This document shows positions 1 to 7,007 of a DNA stretch of 58,149 nucleotides, in pieces (the first letter of the stretch is position 1; each line of letters starts with the position of its first letter). The notes below the pieces were generated by a model. That model saw only the letters and a program-made list of their open reading frames with translations, was not told where the DNA came from and ran no database searches. The stretch covers positions 1 through 58,149 of IMG/VR virus record IMGVR_UViG_3300020470_000561; one strand, 5' to 3'. The stretch comes from a virus. A program made the translations under genes and the position numbers.

Positions 1-6
1 TAATAT

Positions 7-138
7 TTAATCCATTAACTTTTCAAAGAATGTTGATATTTCATTTGGTAGATCTTCAATCATACCAGTATCTCTTAGCAGATCATATAGTTTAATTAGT
101 TGATACTGCTCATCAAATGTTATTTCAAATTTATTCAT
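7..138 (-). CDS. small hypothetical protein (43 aa)
   Basis: I do not recognise this acidic ORF. Its ATG overlaps the TGA of the next upstream ORF (135..263) in an ATGA arrangement, which is why I prefer this start over the ATG two codons earlier at 144. It ends with LMD and a TAA at 7..9. It is the last of a chain of tiny overlapping ORFs at the left edge. It could be an accessory early protein; no function can be assigned. Confidence 0.5.
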   Translation of the reverse strand: MNKFEITFDEQYQLIKLYDLLRDTGMIEDLPNEISTFFEKLMD

Positions 139-263
139 TGGCATAACTCCTCAAATCTTGCTTTAGCAATAGTTTCACATTGCTCTTCACTAAATTGAGG
201 ATATTCTTCACATACTTCTTCAAATAATGTTTCAAGTATGCTCTCGTGATGTAAAACTGACAT
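135..263 (-). CDS. small hypothetical protein (42 aa)
   Basis: Short acidic ORF starting MSVLHHESILETLFEEV and ending FEELCQ, probably one or two helices. Its ATG overlaps the TAA of the upstream ORF (TAATG) and its TGA overlaps the ATG of the downstream ORF. This translational coupling on both sides is the main support. Function unknown. Confidence 0.5.
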   Translation of the reverse strand: MSVLHHESILETLFEEVCEEYPQFSEEQCETIAKARFEELCQ

Positions 264-457
264 TAGTAAGCAGACCTCCATAATTGTTGAATAGTTTCGA
301 TAGTCTCAGGAATATCTTTATTATATTCTGAGTCATCTTGGTCATCTTTAATATTATTTAAAGATGTAATAATTAGATCCCACTGATCTTCTGAGAAGAA
401 TTCCCAGATCTTGTTTACTTCTTTGTGAGAGTAATCCTTACCATTGATTGTAAACAT
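263..457 (-). CDS. small hypothetical protein (64 aa)
   Basis: Acidic protein with a tryptophan-rich middle (KIWEFFSEDQWDLI). No family recognised. It starts two bases after the TAG of the 460..867 gene and overlaps the next ORF by one base (TAATG), so it belongs to the same operon. Confidence 0.55.
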   Translation of the reverse strand: MFTINGKDYSHKEVNKIWEFFSEDQWDLIITSLNNIKDDQDDSEYNKDIPETIETIQQLWRSAY

Positions 458-459
458 GA

Positions 460-867
460 TTAGTTACCTCTATCGATAACTTTGTCCCAGACTGCTGAAA
501 AGTGGTCGTGGGTTGTGTCACCATCCTCAACAAGTCTTGTGTCAATGTCGAGTGATGCTGCACTGCTGAAGACTTGAGCGATTAGATCGAAATCTTCCTT
601 AGTGAGTTGAGATTGAGTCATTTTAAGGTTTAATTTCTTTGACTCTTCTATTATAGTAGAAAATGACCCATATGGTGACCAAGGTGGACACTTTGGAAAC
701 CGTCTCATTATCTCTGCTTCTACTTGAATGAATAAATCCTCTACATCATCATTCCATAAAATACCCTTAGGTACATTGGTATCACCTCTTTCTTCGTAAG
801 GTTTATAACACCTTTTGAGAGATAATACACCTCTTAAGTATTTTAATTGATTAAGATTTAGATTCAT
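460..867 (-). CDS. hypothetical protein (135 aa)
   Basis: Unrecognised soluble protein. The N-terminal half is basic with a PPWSPYG segment; the C-terminal half is acidic and helical. Its ATG overlaps the stop of the upstream membrane microprotein (ATGA), so it is likely coupled to it. It lies downstream of the oxygenase pair in the same operon direction. No catalytic motif is visible. Confidence 0.6.
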   Translation of the reverse strand: MNLNLNQLKYLRGVLSLKRCYKPYEERGDTNVPKGILWNDDVEDLFIQVEAEIMRRFPKCPPWSPYGSFSTIIEESKKLNLKMTQSQLTKEDFDLIAQVFSSAASLDIDTRLVEDGDTTHDHFSAVWDKVIDRGN

Positions 868-971
868 TTATTATCATCGTCATCATAAACTCCCATGCTT
901 GAGAGTAATAAATTCAACCAAATTATACTAATTACTAATACTAATAACTCGAAAATAGGTGTAGGTATCAT
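864..971 (-). CDS. membrane microprotein (35 aa)
   Basis: This ORF reads MIPTPIFELLVLVISIIWLN, then LLLSSMGVYDDDDNK: one hydrophobic helix (residues about 5 to 27) followed by an acidic tail. It fills the gap between two genes exactly. Its ATG overlaps the upstream TAA (TAATG) and its TGA overlaps the downstream ATG (ATGA), and this double coupling argues that it is real. It is probably an inner-membrane peptide; function unknown. Confidence 0.55.
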   Translation of the reverse strand: MIPTPIFELLVLVISIIWLNLLLSSMGVYDDDDNK

Positions 972-1621
972 TATGCTGATGGTACAATATTTGCACTAAG
1001 TGTGATTAACTCGTTTGATGGGTTACTATCATAACCAAATGTAAGATTAGCAGGAAATGTAATAATATCTCCTTCTTTCATACTAAATGTTGCTTCAGTT
1101 AAATTATATGGTGATAACTGATTAGTTTCAACTTGCATTATTGGATAATGATTAGATGATACATTTTTTCTCCATTTAAGTGAACTATGCTTTTCAGGAT
1201 CATAGTTAATTAAATATATTGAATGATAAATGCAGTTACTAACTTCGTGAGGTGCATATATCGCTCCTTCATTTGCAATTTCTAAGTATGATTCATTGAC
1301 TGCTAAGTTACATTTATAGTGCATACTATTTTCATTATGTTGTACAATAGCAGTTTGAAATGCGTCTGCAACTTGTGGTAAATCTAATAATAATTTATTA
1401 CTTTCTCCAACTTGTACCACGTTATGTGTTATTGAAGATCTAACATGTTTCTGTAAAATATCACTAGAATTCATCCACTCAAGTATATCTTTCTTGAGTA
1501 AATCGTGGTTAGGTAATGTAAACTTAGAGATAGGTGTAGGAAATAAACCATATGTTTCATTGGTTATTTTATCTGTTAAACTATCACTTAGTGGATGCTT
1601 AGTTGTTGCTGAATCAGTCAT
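971..1621 (-). CDS. 2OG-Fe(II) oxygenase-like protein, degenerate active site
   Basis: The layout resembles the phage 2OG-Fe(II) oxygenases of the FPTP type seen elsewhere in this window: an FPTPI motif near residue 27 and a C-terminal strand with DIITFPANL. The metal-binding residues are not intact. Where the 7004..7627 protein has HSH I see PHE (H125), the distal His before the last strands is replaced (FPANLTFGY), and the usual Arg partner is missing (NELITLSAN). It is therefore probably a non-catalytic member of the fold, or a distant one. It sits upstream of the membrane microprotein and directly downstream of an intact oxygenase (4-base overlap). Confidence 0.55.
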   Translation of the reverse strand: MTDSATTKHPLSDSLTDKITNETYGLFPTPISKFTLPNHDLLKKDILEWMNSSDILQKHVRSSITHNVVQVGESNKLLLDLPQVADAFQTAIVQHNENSMHYKCNLAVNESYLEIANEGAIYAPHEVSNCIYHSIYLINYDPEKHSSLKWRKNVSSNHYPIMQVETNQLSPYNLTEATFSMKEGDIITFPANLTFGYDSNPSNELITLSANIVPSA

Positions 1622-2199
1622 TTTAATGTGTTTGGTAGTTGATTAGGTGTCATAACTTTGGTCAATTCATGTATAGGTTTTAGAGGATATACTGCACCTA
1701 AAGTTATTCTATATCCCTCAGTTGGTGCTTCTCCACGATGCCAAATACTGCTATTAAATATAACCATTCGACCACGTTTAAAGGATACTCGTTGTATATC
1801 TTCATCCCTACTATTAACTATAACTGTATCACCAGAAGTTCCACTCGCCATGTATATAATAGTTAGGTATTCTTCATAATCACTATCACAATGATTGCAT
1901 CCATTTTGTCCTGGTAATTGACCATTTAACAAAACTCGATGACAATTAGTGAGATTATATTCCTTACAAATATCATTATAAACGCAAAGATTGAAGTAGT
2001 CAAGGAACCACCAAGGTGGAAATCTCTCCATCCAGTTGTTATCAACCATGAGCAAATTACCAAAGAATCTTGCTTTATCAAAATCCATATATGGTGAGTT
2101 AGTATAAGTTACTGGCATATTTACGCAGTCTAAACTAACACGATCTACCATCCAATCTGGAAAATAATTATCAACAATTCGTACCTTATCTGCCAACAT
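1618..2199 (-). CDS. 2OG-Fe(II) oxygenase (prolyl-hydroxylase-like)
   Basis: 193 aa. A complete facial triad is visible: H103-x-D105 (NHCDSDYEEY), distal H154 (SSIWHRGEAPTEGYRITLG) and a 2-oxoglutarate-binding Arg at R164. This is the usual pattern of the double-stranded beta-helix dioxygenases that hydroxylate protein or small-molecule substrates with Fe(II), O2 and 2-oxoglutarate. The substrate is unknown. It is coupled to the degenerate oxygenase downstream (ATGA) and overlaps the 60-aa ORF upstream. Confidence 0.8.
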   Translation of the reverse strand: MLADKVRIVDNYFPDWMVDRVSLDCVNMPVTYTNSPYMDFDKARFFGNLLMVDNNWMERFPPWWFLDYFNLCVYNDICKEYNLTNCHRVLLNGQLPGQNGCNHCDSDYEEYLTIIYMASGTSGDTVIVNSRDEDIQRVSFKRGRMVIFNSSIWHRGEAPTEGYRITLGAVYPLKPIHELTKVMTPNQLPNTLK

Positions 2200-2368
2200 T
2201 GTTCTTTGCTTTTAATAATATTTGCTTTAATTCTTCACTCGCATTGATGCGTTCACTGATTGCGTCCTTTAATTCATCACCATTCAATTCAGTATCGCTC
2301 ATCTTAGCAGTGATCTCCATTAATTTATTTAATGCCTCGGTTGCTCTCTGTCCTTCATTCATTAGCAT
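2186..2368 (-). CDS. small hypothetical protein (60 aa)
   Basis: Helical, charged 60-residue protein (ends KQILLKAKNNVGR). It overlaps the neighbours on both sides by 14 bases. No family recognised; its place between the methyltransferase cassette and the oxygenase suggests it is part of the same transcript. Confidence 0.55.
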   Translation of the reverse strand: MLMNEGQRATEALNKLMEITAKMSDTELNGDELKDAISERINASEELKQILLKAKNNVGR

Positions 2369-2573
2369 CTCCTGTTAGTTCTTTATACTCCCAGTTATCA
2401 TCTTCTGGATAGTCTACCCAAAACCAATATTCAGGATCATCTAGTGCTGAGAAGAACCATCTATCCTTCCTCTTATGCTCTAGTCGTACAATATTCTTTG
2501 AGTTTAAATATTTAACAAACTTTTGTCGAGCATTATCACTCTTTGGTTTTACATATACTTTAGATCTAAGCAT
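2355..2573 (-). CDS. hypothetical protein (72 aa)
   Basis: Basic N-terminus (KVYVKPKSDNARQKF) and an aromatic, acidic C-terminus (EYWFWVDYPEDDNWEY). It overlaps the end of the downstream methyltransferase of the cassette by 8 bases. No family recognised. It may be an accessory component of the cassette. Confidence 0.55.
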   Translation of the reverse strand: MLRSKVYVKPKSDNARQKFVKYLNSKNIVRLEHKRKDRWFFSALDDPEYWFWVDYPEDDNWEYKELTGDANE

Positions 2574-3405
2574 CAGTTAACCTCGTAACTAAATTATCCT
2601 GGTATGGTTTAACTCTTTCAACACACATATTATAATACTCATCATCAATCTCAAAACCAATAAAATTTCTGAGCATTTCTAGGCAAATTTGGGCAGATGT
2701 GCCACTGCCCATAAAGGGATCTAGTATCAGGTCACCCTCGTTGCTCCATGTATGTATGTGTCCTCGTGCTAACTCCTCTGGCATGGTAGCAGGATGTTTG
2801 TACGATGTCTTACTTGACTGTCCAAACCCACCACTATTCTTTATCTTCCAGATGTTAGTCCTTACACCCCACTCCTTAATCTCTTTACTCTTCTTACCAG
2901 GATCATGTATTGATCCATCCTTCTTTCTAGTTTGTGCATTGCCCCATGACTGATGACCTGCCCACTTATTCTTTTTATCACATAATAAATTAACTGTCTT
3001 GGGTTTACCCTTAGATAATATAAAACAATACTCAAACTGTTGAGTATATCTTACTGAGTTAACACCACTAGCAAATGCTGTACCTGTCTTCTCATATATC
3101 ATAGTATCATGTAGTCTTAAACCTAACTCCATGAAATGTAATGCCTGTCGAAATGATGATCCAGACTCACTCCCCTTAATGGTAGCATCATTTACATTCC
3201 ACATGATGACACCACCAGGTTTTAATACTCTATTTAATTGTGCTGCTACACTATAAAATACATTGATATCCCATTTAGTATTATCATTATATGTACGTAA
3301 GTCATCGTATGGTGGTGATGTTACCACCAAATCAATGCACTCATCATCTAACTGCTGCATACCTGCAATGCAATTAACATGATAAGTTTTATTTACCTCT
3401 AGCAT
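2566..3405 (-). CDS. DNA methyltransferase (SPPY type, m4C or m6A)
   Basis: 279 aa. The catalytic motif IV TSPPY lies at residues 29 to 33 and the AdoMet-binding motif DPFMGSGT at 229 to 236, followed by NFIGFEIDDEYY. Motif IV before motif I is the beta-class order of exocyclic amino methyltransferases. SPPY is more typical of N4-cytosine enzymes, but N6-adenine cannot be excluded. The central region (about 80 to 225) would hold the target-recognition part. It overlaps the upstream nuclease-like gene by 7 bases. Likely role: protecting phage DNA, or marking it together with the second methyltransferase. Confidence 0.88.
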   Translation of the reverse strand: MLEVNKTYHVNCIAGMQQLDDECIDLVVTSPPYDDLRTYNDNTKWDINVFYSVAAQLNRVLKPGGVIMWNVNDATIKGSESGSSFRQALHFMELGLRLHDTMIYEKTGTAFASGVNSVRYTQQFEYCFILSKGKPKTVNLLCDKKNKWAGHQSWGNAQTRKKDGSIHDPGKKSKEIKEWGVRTNIWKIKNSGGFGQSSKTSYKHPATMPEELARGHIHTWSNEGDLILDPFMGSGTSAQICLEMLRNFIGFEIDDEYYNMCVERVKPYQDNLVTRLTDA

Positions 3406-4016
3406 ACAGTCTCTTTAACAAACTTCACCCAAGTTTTATTAGGTTTAATACTACCACTATACACCACTATGTCATTATAGTCAATGTCTGTCTTACATTT
3501 GAGAGCACTGAAGTTAGAGGATCCAGACTGATCGTTATACTCTGTCCACTTCCTTGCACTACCATCAATAGTAACTGTCTGCCACTCTGTGATTCTATCC
3601 TTAACAATAGTATATCTGAATACTAATGTTACCTCACATTTACTATCAAGTACTTTCAAGTTACCAATACATGCTGTGCTGCCATCCTTACCACCTGAGC
3701 ATTTAACTTCTAATGGTATAGTTTGACCATTGCCAACATATTTGTAATCCATACCCTTACCAATACCTTCCTTAGTAATTGGTAGATCCTTAATAATATG
3801 TGTGATGCAGTTGTTGATAGCATTCTGAATGATCTTAGTTGCTGCTTGTGTCTGCTGCTTACTGTCATTCTCACTATCTCCTACTAACTGCTCCCATGTA
3901 GTATGCTCACAATATGGTGCAGTAATGAAATGCTTGATGCACTCATTAATCATTGCAGGTAATTCTCTGTCAATTACTTGGATGCACTCTTCAAGTGTTT
4001 TGTCTCTTAGTTTCAT
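3399..4016 (-). CDS. putative PD-(D/E)XK endonuclease (restriction-like)
   Basis: 205 aa. The central segment GMDYKYVGNGQTIPLEVKC gives D90, then E103-V-K105 on a hydrophobic strand, the arrangement of the PD-(D/E)XK nuclease core; a conserved-looking GKDG follows. The N-terminal half is helical. It lies between two SPPY methyltransferases, overlapping the downstream one, which is the context of a type II restriction enzyme. What is seen: the motif and the context. What is inferred: nuclease activity. It could instead be a DNA repair or host-DNA-degrading nuclease. A TATAAT box lies 24 bases upstream. Confidence 0.5.
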   Translation of the reverse strand: MKLRDKTLEECIQVIDRELPAMINECIKHFITAPYCEHTTWEQLVGDSENDSKQQTQAATKIIQNAINNCITHIIKDLPITKEGIGKGMDYKYVGNGQTIPLEVKCSGGKDGSTACIGNLKVLDSKCEVTLVFRYTIVKDRITEWQTVTIDGSARKWTEYNDQSGSSNFSALKCKTDIDYNDIVVYSGSIKPNKTWVKFVKETVC

Positions 4017-4039
4017 TGATCTTGGAATTCTATAGTACC

Positions 4040-4045
4040 ATTATA
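4040..4045 (-). promoter_or_regulatory. possible -10 box of an internal promoter for the nuclease-like gene
   Basis: A perfect TATAAT reads on the minus strand in the 31-base gap between the methyltransferase stop and the nuclease-like ATG. The -35 at 17-base spacing is only GATACA, so this is a weak candidate. AT-rich boxes occur often in this genome. Confidence 0.3.
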
Positions 4046-4047
4046 AC

Positions 4048-4995
4048 TCAATCTGAGTCATCTGTATCAGCGACTCCACCAGTTCCTAAACTGGCATATA
4101 ATCCTAGTCTCTTATCTATTAAATTAGAATAGTCCTCATGCAATTCACATCCTATATAATTTCTTCCTAACTCTTTAGCAACCATCGCAGTAGTACCTGA
4201 TCCCATAAAAGGATCTAATACTATATCACCTCTCTGACTACCTGCAAGAATACATGGTACAATTAACTCTCTAGGATATGTAGCAAAGTGTGCACCTTTA
4301 TAAGGTTTCTTGTTTACCGACCAAACAGACCGTTTATTCCTCTTATCGTAGGATTTGGTAAGACCACTATGAGGTGATAGACCAGTGCCAGGATTGTGAT
4401 ACTTACCATTGCTGCGATCTCTTGTTCCCCAATCTTTTGCTGGTTCTTTGATTGCTTCATTGTCATAATAATAGTTTTTATTCTTACTCATTAAAAAGAT
4501 ATACTCATGTGCTTTAGTACATCTATCCTTGACACTTTCAGGCATTGGGTTAGGTTTGTGCCATATAATATCCTGCCTTAAATACCATCCATCTGCTCTC
4601 AATGCAAATGCTAACATCCATGGTATACCTATTAAATCTTTACTCTTTAATCCTTCTAGTTTATTACCTCTAACAGGTGTATTCATAGGTAGATCTTGTC
4701 TAGTCTTTGATACTGTCTGCTGTGGATAATTACCATCAGATCTATAATTATAATATGAGTCACCAATATTCAACCACAATGTACCATCATCAGTTAATAC
4801 ATCTCTAACATATCTAAATGTCTTAACTAACTCTTGTACATATTCTTCTGGTGATTGCTCCTGACCTATTTGACTATCCTCTCCACCATAATCTCTTAGA
4901 CCATAATAAGGTGGAGATGTAACACACATTCTTGCTTTAGATGTGATAGTGGGGAGAGTCTTGCGACAATCCCCAAATAAAATAGTATCCTTCAT
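4048..4995 (-). CDS. DNA methyltransferase (SPPY type, GLRDYG family)
   Basis: 315 aa. TSPPYYGLRDYGG at residues 26 to 38 contains motif IV, and DPFMGSGT at 261 to 268 is the AdoMet-binding motif I, again in beta-class order. WHKPNPMPESVKDR and HFATYPREL are familiar segments of this common phage and bacterial methyltransferase family (m4C or m6A). Its ATG overlaps the TGA of the ParB-like gene (ATGA). It is unlike the 2566..3405 enzyme between the two motifs, so the two probably have different targets. Confidence 0.9.
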   Translation of the reverse strand: MKDTILFGDCRKTLPTITSKARMCVTSPPYYGLRDYGGEDSQIGQEQSPEEYVQELVKTFRYVRDVLTDDGTLWLNIGDSYYNYRSDGNYPQQTVSKTRQDLPMNTPVRGNKLEGLKSKDLIGIPWMLAFALRADGWYLRQDIIWHKPNPMPESVKDRCTKAHEYIFLMSKNKNYYYDNEAIKEPAKDWGTRDRSNGKYHNPGTGLSPHSGLTKSYDKRNKRSVWSVNKKPYKGAHFATYPRELIVPCILAGSQRGDIVLDPFMGSGTTAMVAKELGRNYIGCELHEDYSNLIDKRLGLYASLGTGGVADTDDSD

Positions 4996-6014
4996 TTAGT
5001 AATTCGTGCCCATTGTTCTGCATCTGGATGTGCAAATGCAGGATTTACTTTCTCTGCAATTTGCAGAGTTTGCTTACCTAGTGTAGGTGCACCAGACCCA
5101 TGTAAGTTGGTCATAATGTCATTGTACTTATCAATAACACGATATAATACCCAACGTGGTGAACCATAATTACCATGATTCTTTACAAGTTTTGCCTGTG
5201 AATAATGCTCCCTTAACTTAGTCTGCACAAATGTCTTGAATGACTCTTGCTTACCATTGGTAAGTGCTGTGTCTATAAACTTTTTAATGAATAAGATACA
5301 ACGGAATGCATTAGACTGTACTGACTTATCCTTACCATATATCTCATTATAAAATACATATCCTTCCTTTATCTCCTTAATACCAGCATAATCACAACTA
5401 TAATCACATTGTAATGTCTGGATGAAGTGAGAGAAGTTCTTAACTTCCTTAGCATCCTTCTCAAGAGATCCAAATCTATCTGATACTAGATTTAACTCAA
5501 GCATTACATTCTCTACATGTATTGCAAATGGATCACCAAATACTAATTGAGATCTTAACTCATCTAGTTTAGTTAATGCTTTACGATACTTGTTAAGTGA
5601 ATAGTATAATCTTGCTTCTGCCTCTTCCACCTCTTGTACTGTAGCATCATTATCATGCGTTAGTACTTTTACATTTAATGGAAACTGTTTAGGATCAATA
5701 CCTGAGTTTACATATAATTGTAAATGATGATGACCATCAATAACAGTATATGGTGTACCAGATATAATAGATTCTACGTTACTCCTATCTGATAGTATTA
5801 CATCTAGGCATAATCCTAGATCTAATTGACCCATACCTATTAAATTGTGCTCACTTAACTGTCTCTGAATCTTAACCACTAAACCTAGATCATCTAAGAT
5901 CTTCTGCATATCATCCAACTGTCTGGACTCTAGGGGTTTACCCTTCCATCCTGTTGGATAACTCTTCTTTAGTTCACAGTTCAACTGTCGAACTGTCTTG
6001 ATGCCTGTTGACAT
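4992..6014 (-). CDS. ParB/DGQHR-like domain protein, first gene of the methyltransferase cassette
   Basis: 340 aa. The segment TPYTVIDGHHHLQLYVNSG (about 88 to 106) resembles the DGxHR core of ParB/sulfiredoxin-fold proteins. The rest is helical, charged and unrecognised. Proteins with this core bind or cleave DNA, or use nucleotides, and some travel with phage DNA modification genes. It is the first gene after a strong promoter, and two hairpins occupy its leader. Possible roles, all inferred, are DNA binding or control of the cassette. Start: ATG at 6014, with a GGGTGGA stretch in the second hairpin's 3' arm serving as the only Shine-Dalgarno-like sequence. Confidence 0.55.
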   Translation of the reverse strand: MSTGIKTVRQLNCELKKSYPTGWKGKPLESRQLDDMQKILDDLGLVVKIQRQLSEHNLIGMGQLDLGLCLDVILSDRSNVESIISGTPYTVIDGHHHLQLYVNSGIDPKQFPLNVKVLTHDNDATVQEVEEAEARLYYSLNKYRKALTKLDELRSQLVFGDPFAIHVENVMLELNLVSDRFGSLEKDAKEVKNFSHFIQTLQCDYSCDYAGIKEIKEGYVFYNEIYGKDKSVQSNAFRCILFIKKFIDTALTNGKQESFKTFVQTKLREHYSQAKLVKNHGNYGSPRWVLYRVIDKYNDIMTNLHGSGAPTLGKQTLQIAEKVNPAFAHPDAEQWARITK

Positions 6015-6021
6015 AGTATAT

Positions 6022-6037
6022 CCACCCTAACTGGTGG
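6022..6037 (-). promoter_or_regulatory. leader hairpin 2 with loop AGTTAG
   Basis: On the minus strand CCACC-AGTTAG-GGTGG forms a 5-bp stem with a hexaloop. The 3' arm is 7 bases upstream of the ATG at 6014 and overlaps the likely ribosome-binding region, so folding could block initiation. Confidence 0.5.
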
Positions 6038-6052
6038 TCTGAAAAAATATGA

Positions 6053-6068
6053 GCATCTTAACTGATGC
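6053..6068 (-). promoter_or_regulatory. leader hairpin 1 with loop AGTTAA
   Basis: On the minus strand GCATC-AGTTAA-GATGC forms a 5-bp stem with a hexaloop that matches hairpin 2 in five of six positions. It is followed by TCATATTTTTT, so a weak attenuator is another reading. Confidence 0.5.
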
Positions 6069-6079
6069 CCATGTAAATT

Positions 6080-6108
6080 ACTATACCACTGCTGTCAACC
6101 CCTGTCAA
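6080..6108 (-). promoter_or_regulatory. sigma70-type promoter for the methyltransferase cassette
   Basis: On the minus strand: TTGACA (6108..6103), a 17-base spacer, TATAGT (6085..6080). This is a perfect -35, the optimal spacing and five of six matches at -10. The -35 overlaps the stop of the upstream 90-aa gene. A start near 6073 gives a leader of about 58 bases holding both hairpins. A second TTGACA lies within the spacer. Confidence 0.75.
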
Positions 6109-6377
6109 CCCCCTTTCTTAGGATACGTTATATCATACTCAATCACGATCTTCTTAGACTGTCTACCTACTGAGTTACTGGTACAATACTGTGTCCACTC
6201 ACCCTTCAACAATGCTTCCATCGTATTCTTATCTAATCCACATAAATTTACAGCATTATCAACTGCTGCTCTAACAGACTCCAAACCATCAGGATATACT
6301 CGTTTAGCAAATCCATTAAGGTCAGTCTTCTTGGCATCCTCTAATGCCTTATCAATGTCAATATGAAATTCACTCAT
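6105..6377 (-). CDS. hypothetical protein (90 aa)
   Basis: Soluble protein with DIDKALEDAKKTDLNGFAKRVYPDG near the N-terminus and a beta-rich end (KKIVIEYDITYPKKGG). No family recognised. Its ATG overlaps the stop of the upstream gene by 4 bases, and its 3' end contains the -35 of the cassette promoter. It is probably a conserved cyanophage hypothetical. Confidence 0.6.
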   Translation of the reverse strand: MSEFHIDIDKALEDAKKTDLNGFAKRVYPDGLESVRAAVDNAVNLCGLDKNTMEALLKGEWTQYCTSNSVGRQSKKIVIEYDITYPKKGG

Positions 6378-6553
6378 TGCTTCGTTGTATTGCTACGAGT
6401 ACGGTTAATAATGCTAATAAATTTGTCGCCAGCAAAATGTCCACCAAGACACACATCGATCTCATCCCCATCTTTCCAATTAGTCTCACCATTCATCTTA
6501 GTATGTTGCATTAATACTGCAATCTTATCTATGACCTCTTGTGTTAATCTCAT
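6374..6553 (-). CDS. hypothetical protein (59 aa)
   Basis: I start this gene at the ATG of MRLTQEVIDKIAVLM, which overlaps the TGA of the upstream membrane microprotein in an ATGA. The ORF is open further upstream, but that part is out-of-frame translation of the microprotein. The sequence continues HTKMNGETNWKDGDEIDVCL. Function unknown. Confidence 0.6.
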   Translation of the reverse strand: MRLTQEVIDKIAVLMQHTKMNGETNWKDGDEIDVCLGGHFAGDKFISIINRTRSNTTKQ

Positions 6554-6672
6554 TGTAAATAATCCACTATTTTGAGTATACCATATGCTGTGAATACCTG
6601 TGGTATAATAAATGCCACCATCGCAATCACCCAAAACACATAGTAGTAGTTTTCTTTATTTTGTGTTCTCAT
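6550..6672 (-). CDS. membrane microprotein (40 aa)
   Basis: This ORF begins MRTQNKENYYYVFWVIAMVA, followed by a hydrophobic FIIPQVF segment: one membrane helix from about residue 9 to 30. Its ATG overlaps the TGA of the 112-aa gene and its own TGA overlaps the next ATG, an unbroken coupling chain. Function unknown. Confidence 0.6.
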   Translation of the reverse strand: MRTQNKENYYYVFWVIAMVAFIIPQVFTAYGILKIVDYLQ

Positions 6673-7007
6673 GATGACTTACCTGTGATATCATTTGGTA
6701 GATCTTCATTTCCTGGATGATCGTTTATCTTACCTTTATATGCTTTATGATTATAGAAATGCTCATCCTCTATTTCCATATCATCCCACTCATGTGGATA
6801 TACTAAGACGTTAGTTTCTTTATATCCGTGCATACTGTTAGGATCTTCCCTGCGATTCATACTAACAGTAATATATTGGTCACCAATAAAATTAATATGT
6901 CCTTCTTCACCACTCTTAAGTCTAACCTTCATACCTCTTTCAAGAGATTTAAGAATGTTTCTAACTTCCAATGGAATTGCCTCCGCTAAGAATATAGGAA
7001 TAGTCAT
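6669..7007 (-). CDS. hypothetical protein (112 aa)
   Basis: The core GMKVRLKSGEEGHINFIGDQYITVSM (split here: GMKVRLKSGEEGHINFIG, then DQYITVSM) looks like a small beta-barrel (SH3-like), followed by an acidic tail with several His residues. It is coupled by ATGA to the oxygenase upstream and to the microprotein downstream. The family is probably a conserved cyanophage hypothetical; function unknown. Confidence 0.6.
   Translation of the reverse strand: MTIPIFLAEAIPLEVRNILKSLERGMKVRLKSGEEGHINFIGDQYITVSMNRREDPNSMHGYKETNVLVYPHEWDDMEIEDEHFYNHKAYKGKINDHPGNEDLPNDITGKSS

Noticed and set aside
6093-6113. Repeated gtcaaccc as a possible short tandem repeat or attachment site
   Set aside because: Only two copies exist and one of them is the -35 box of a well-spaced promoter; it is better explained as regulatory.
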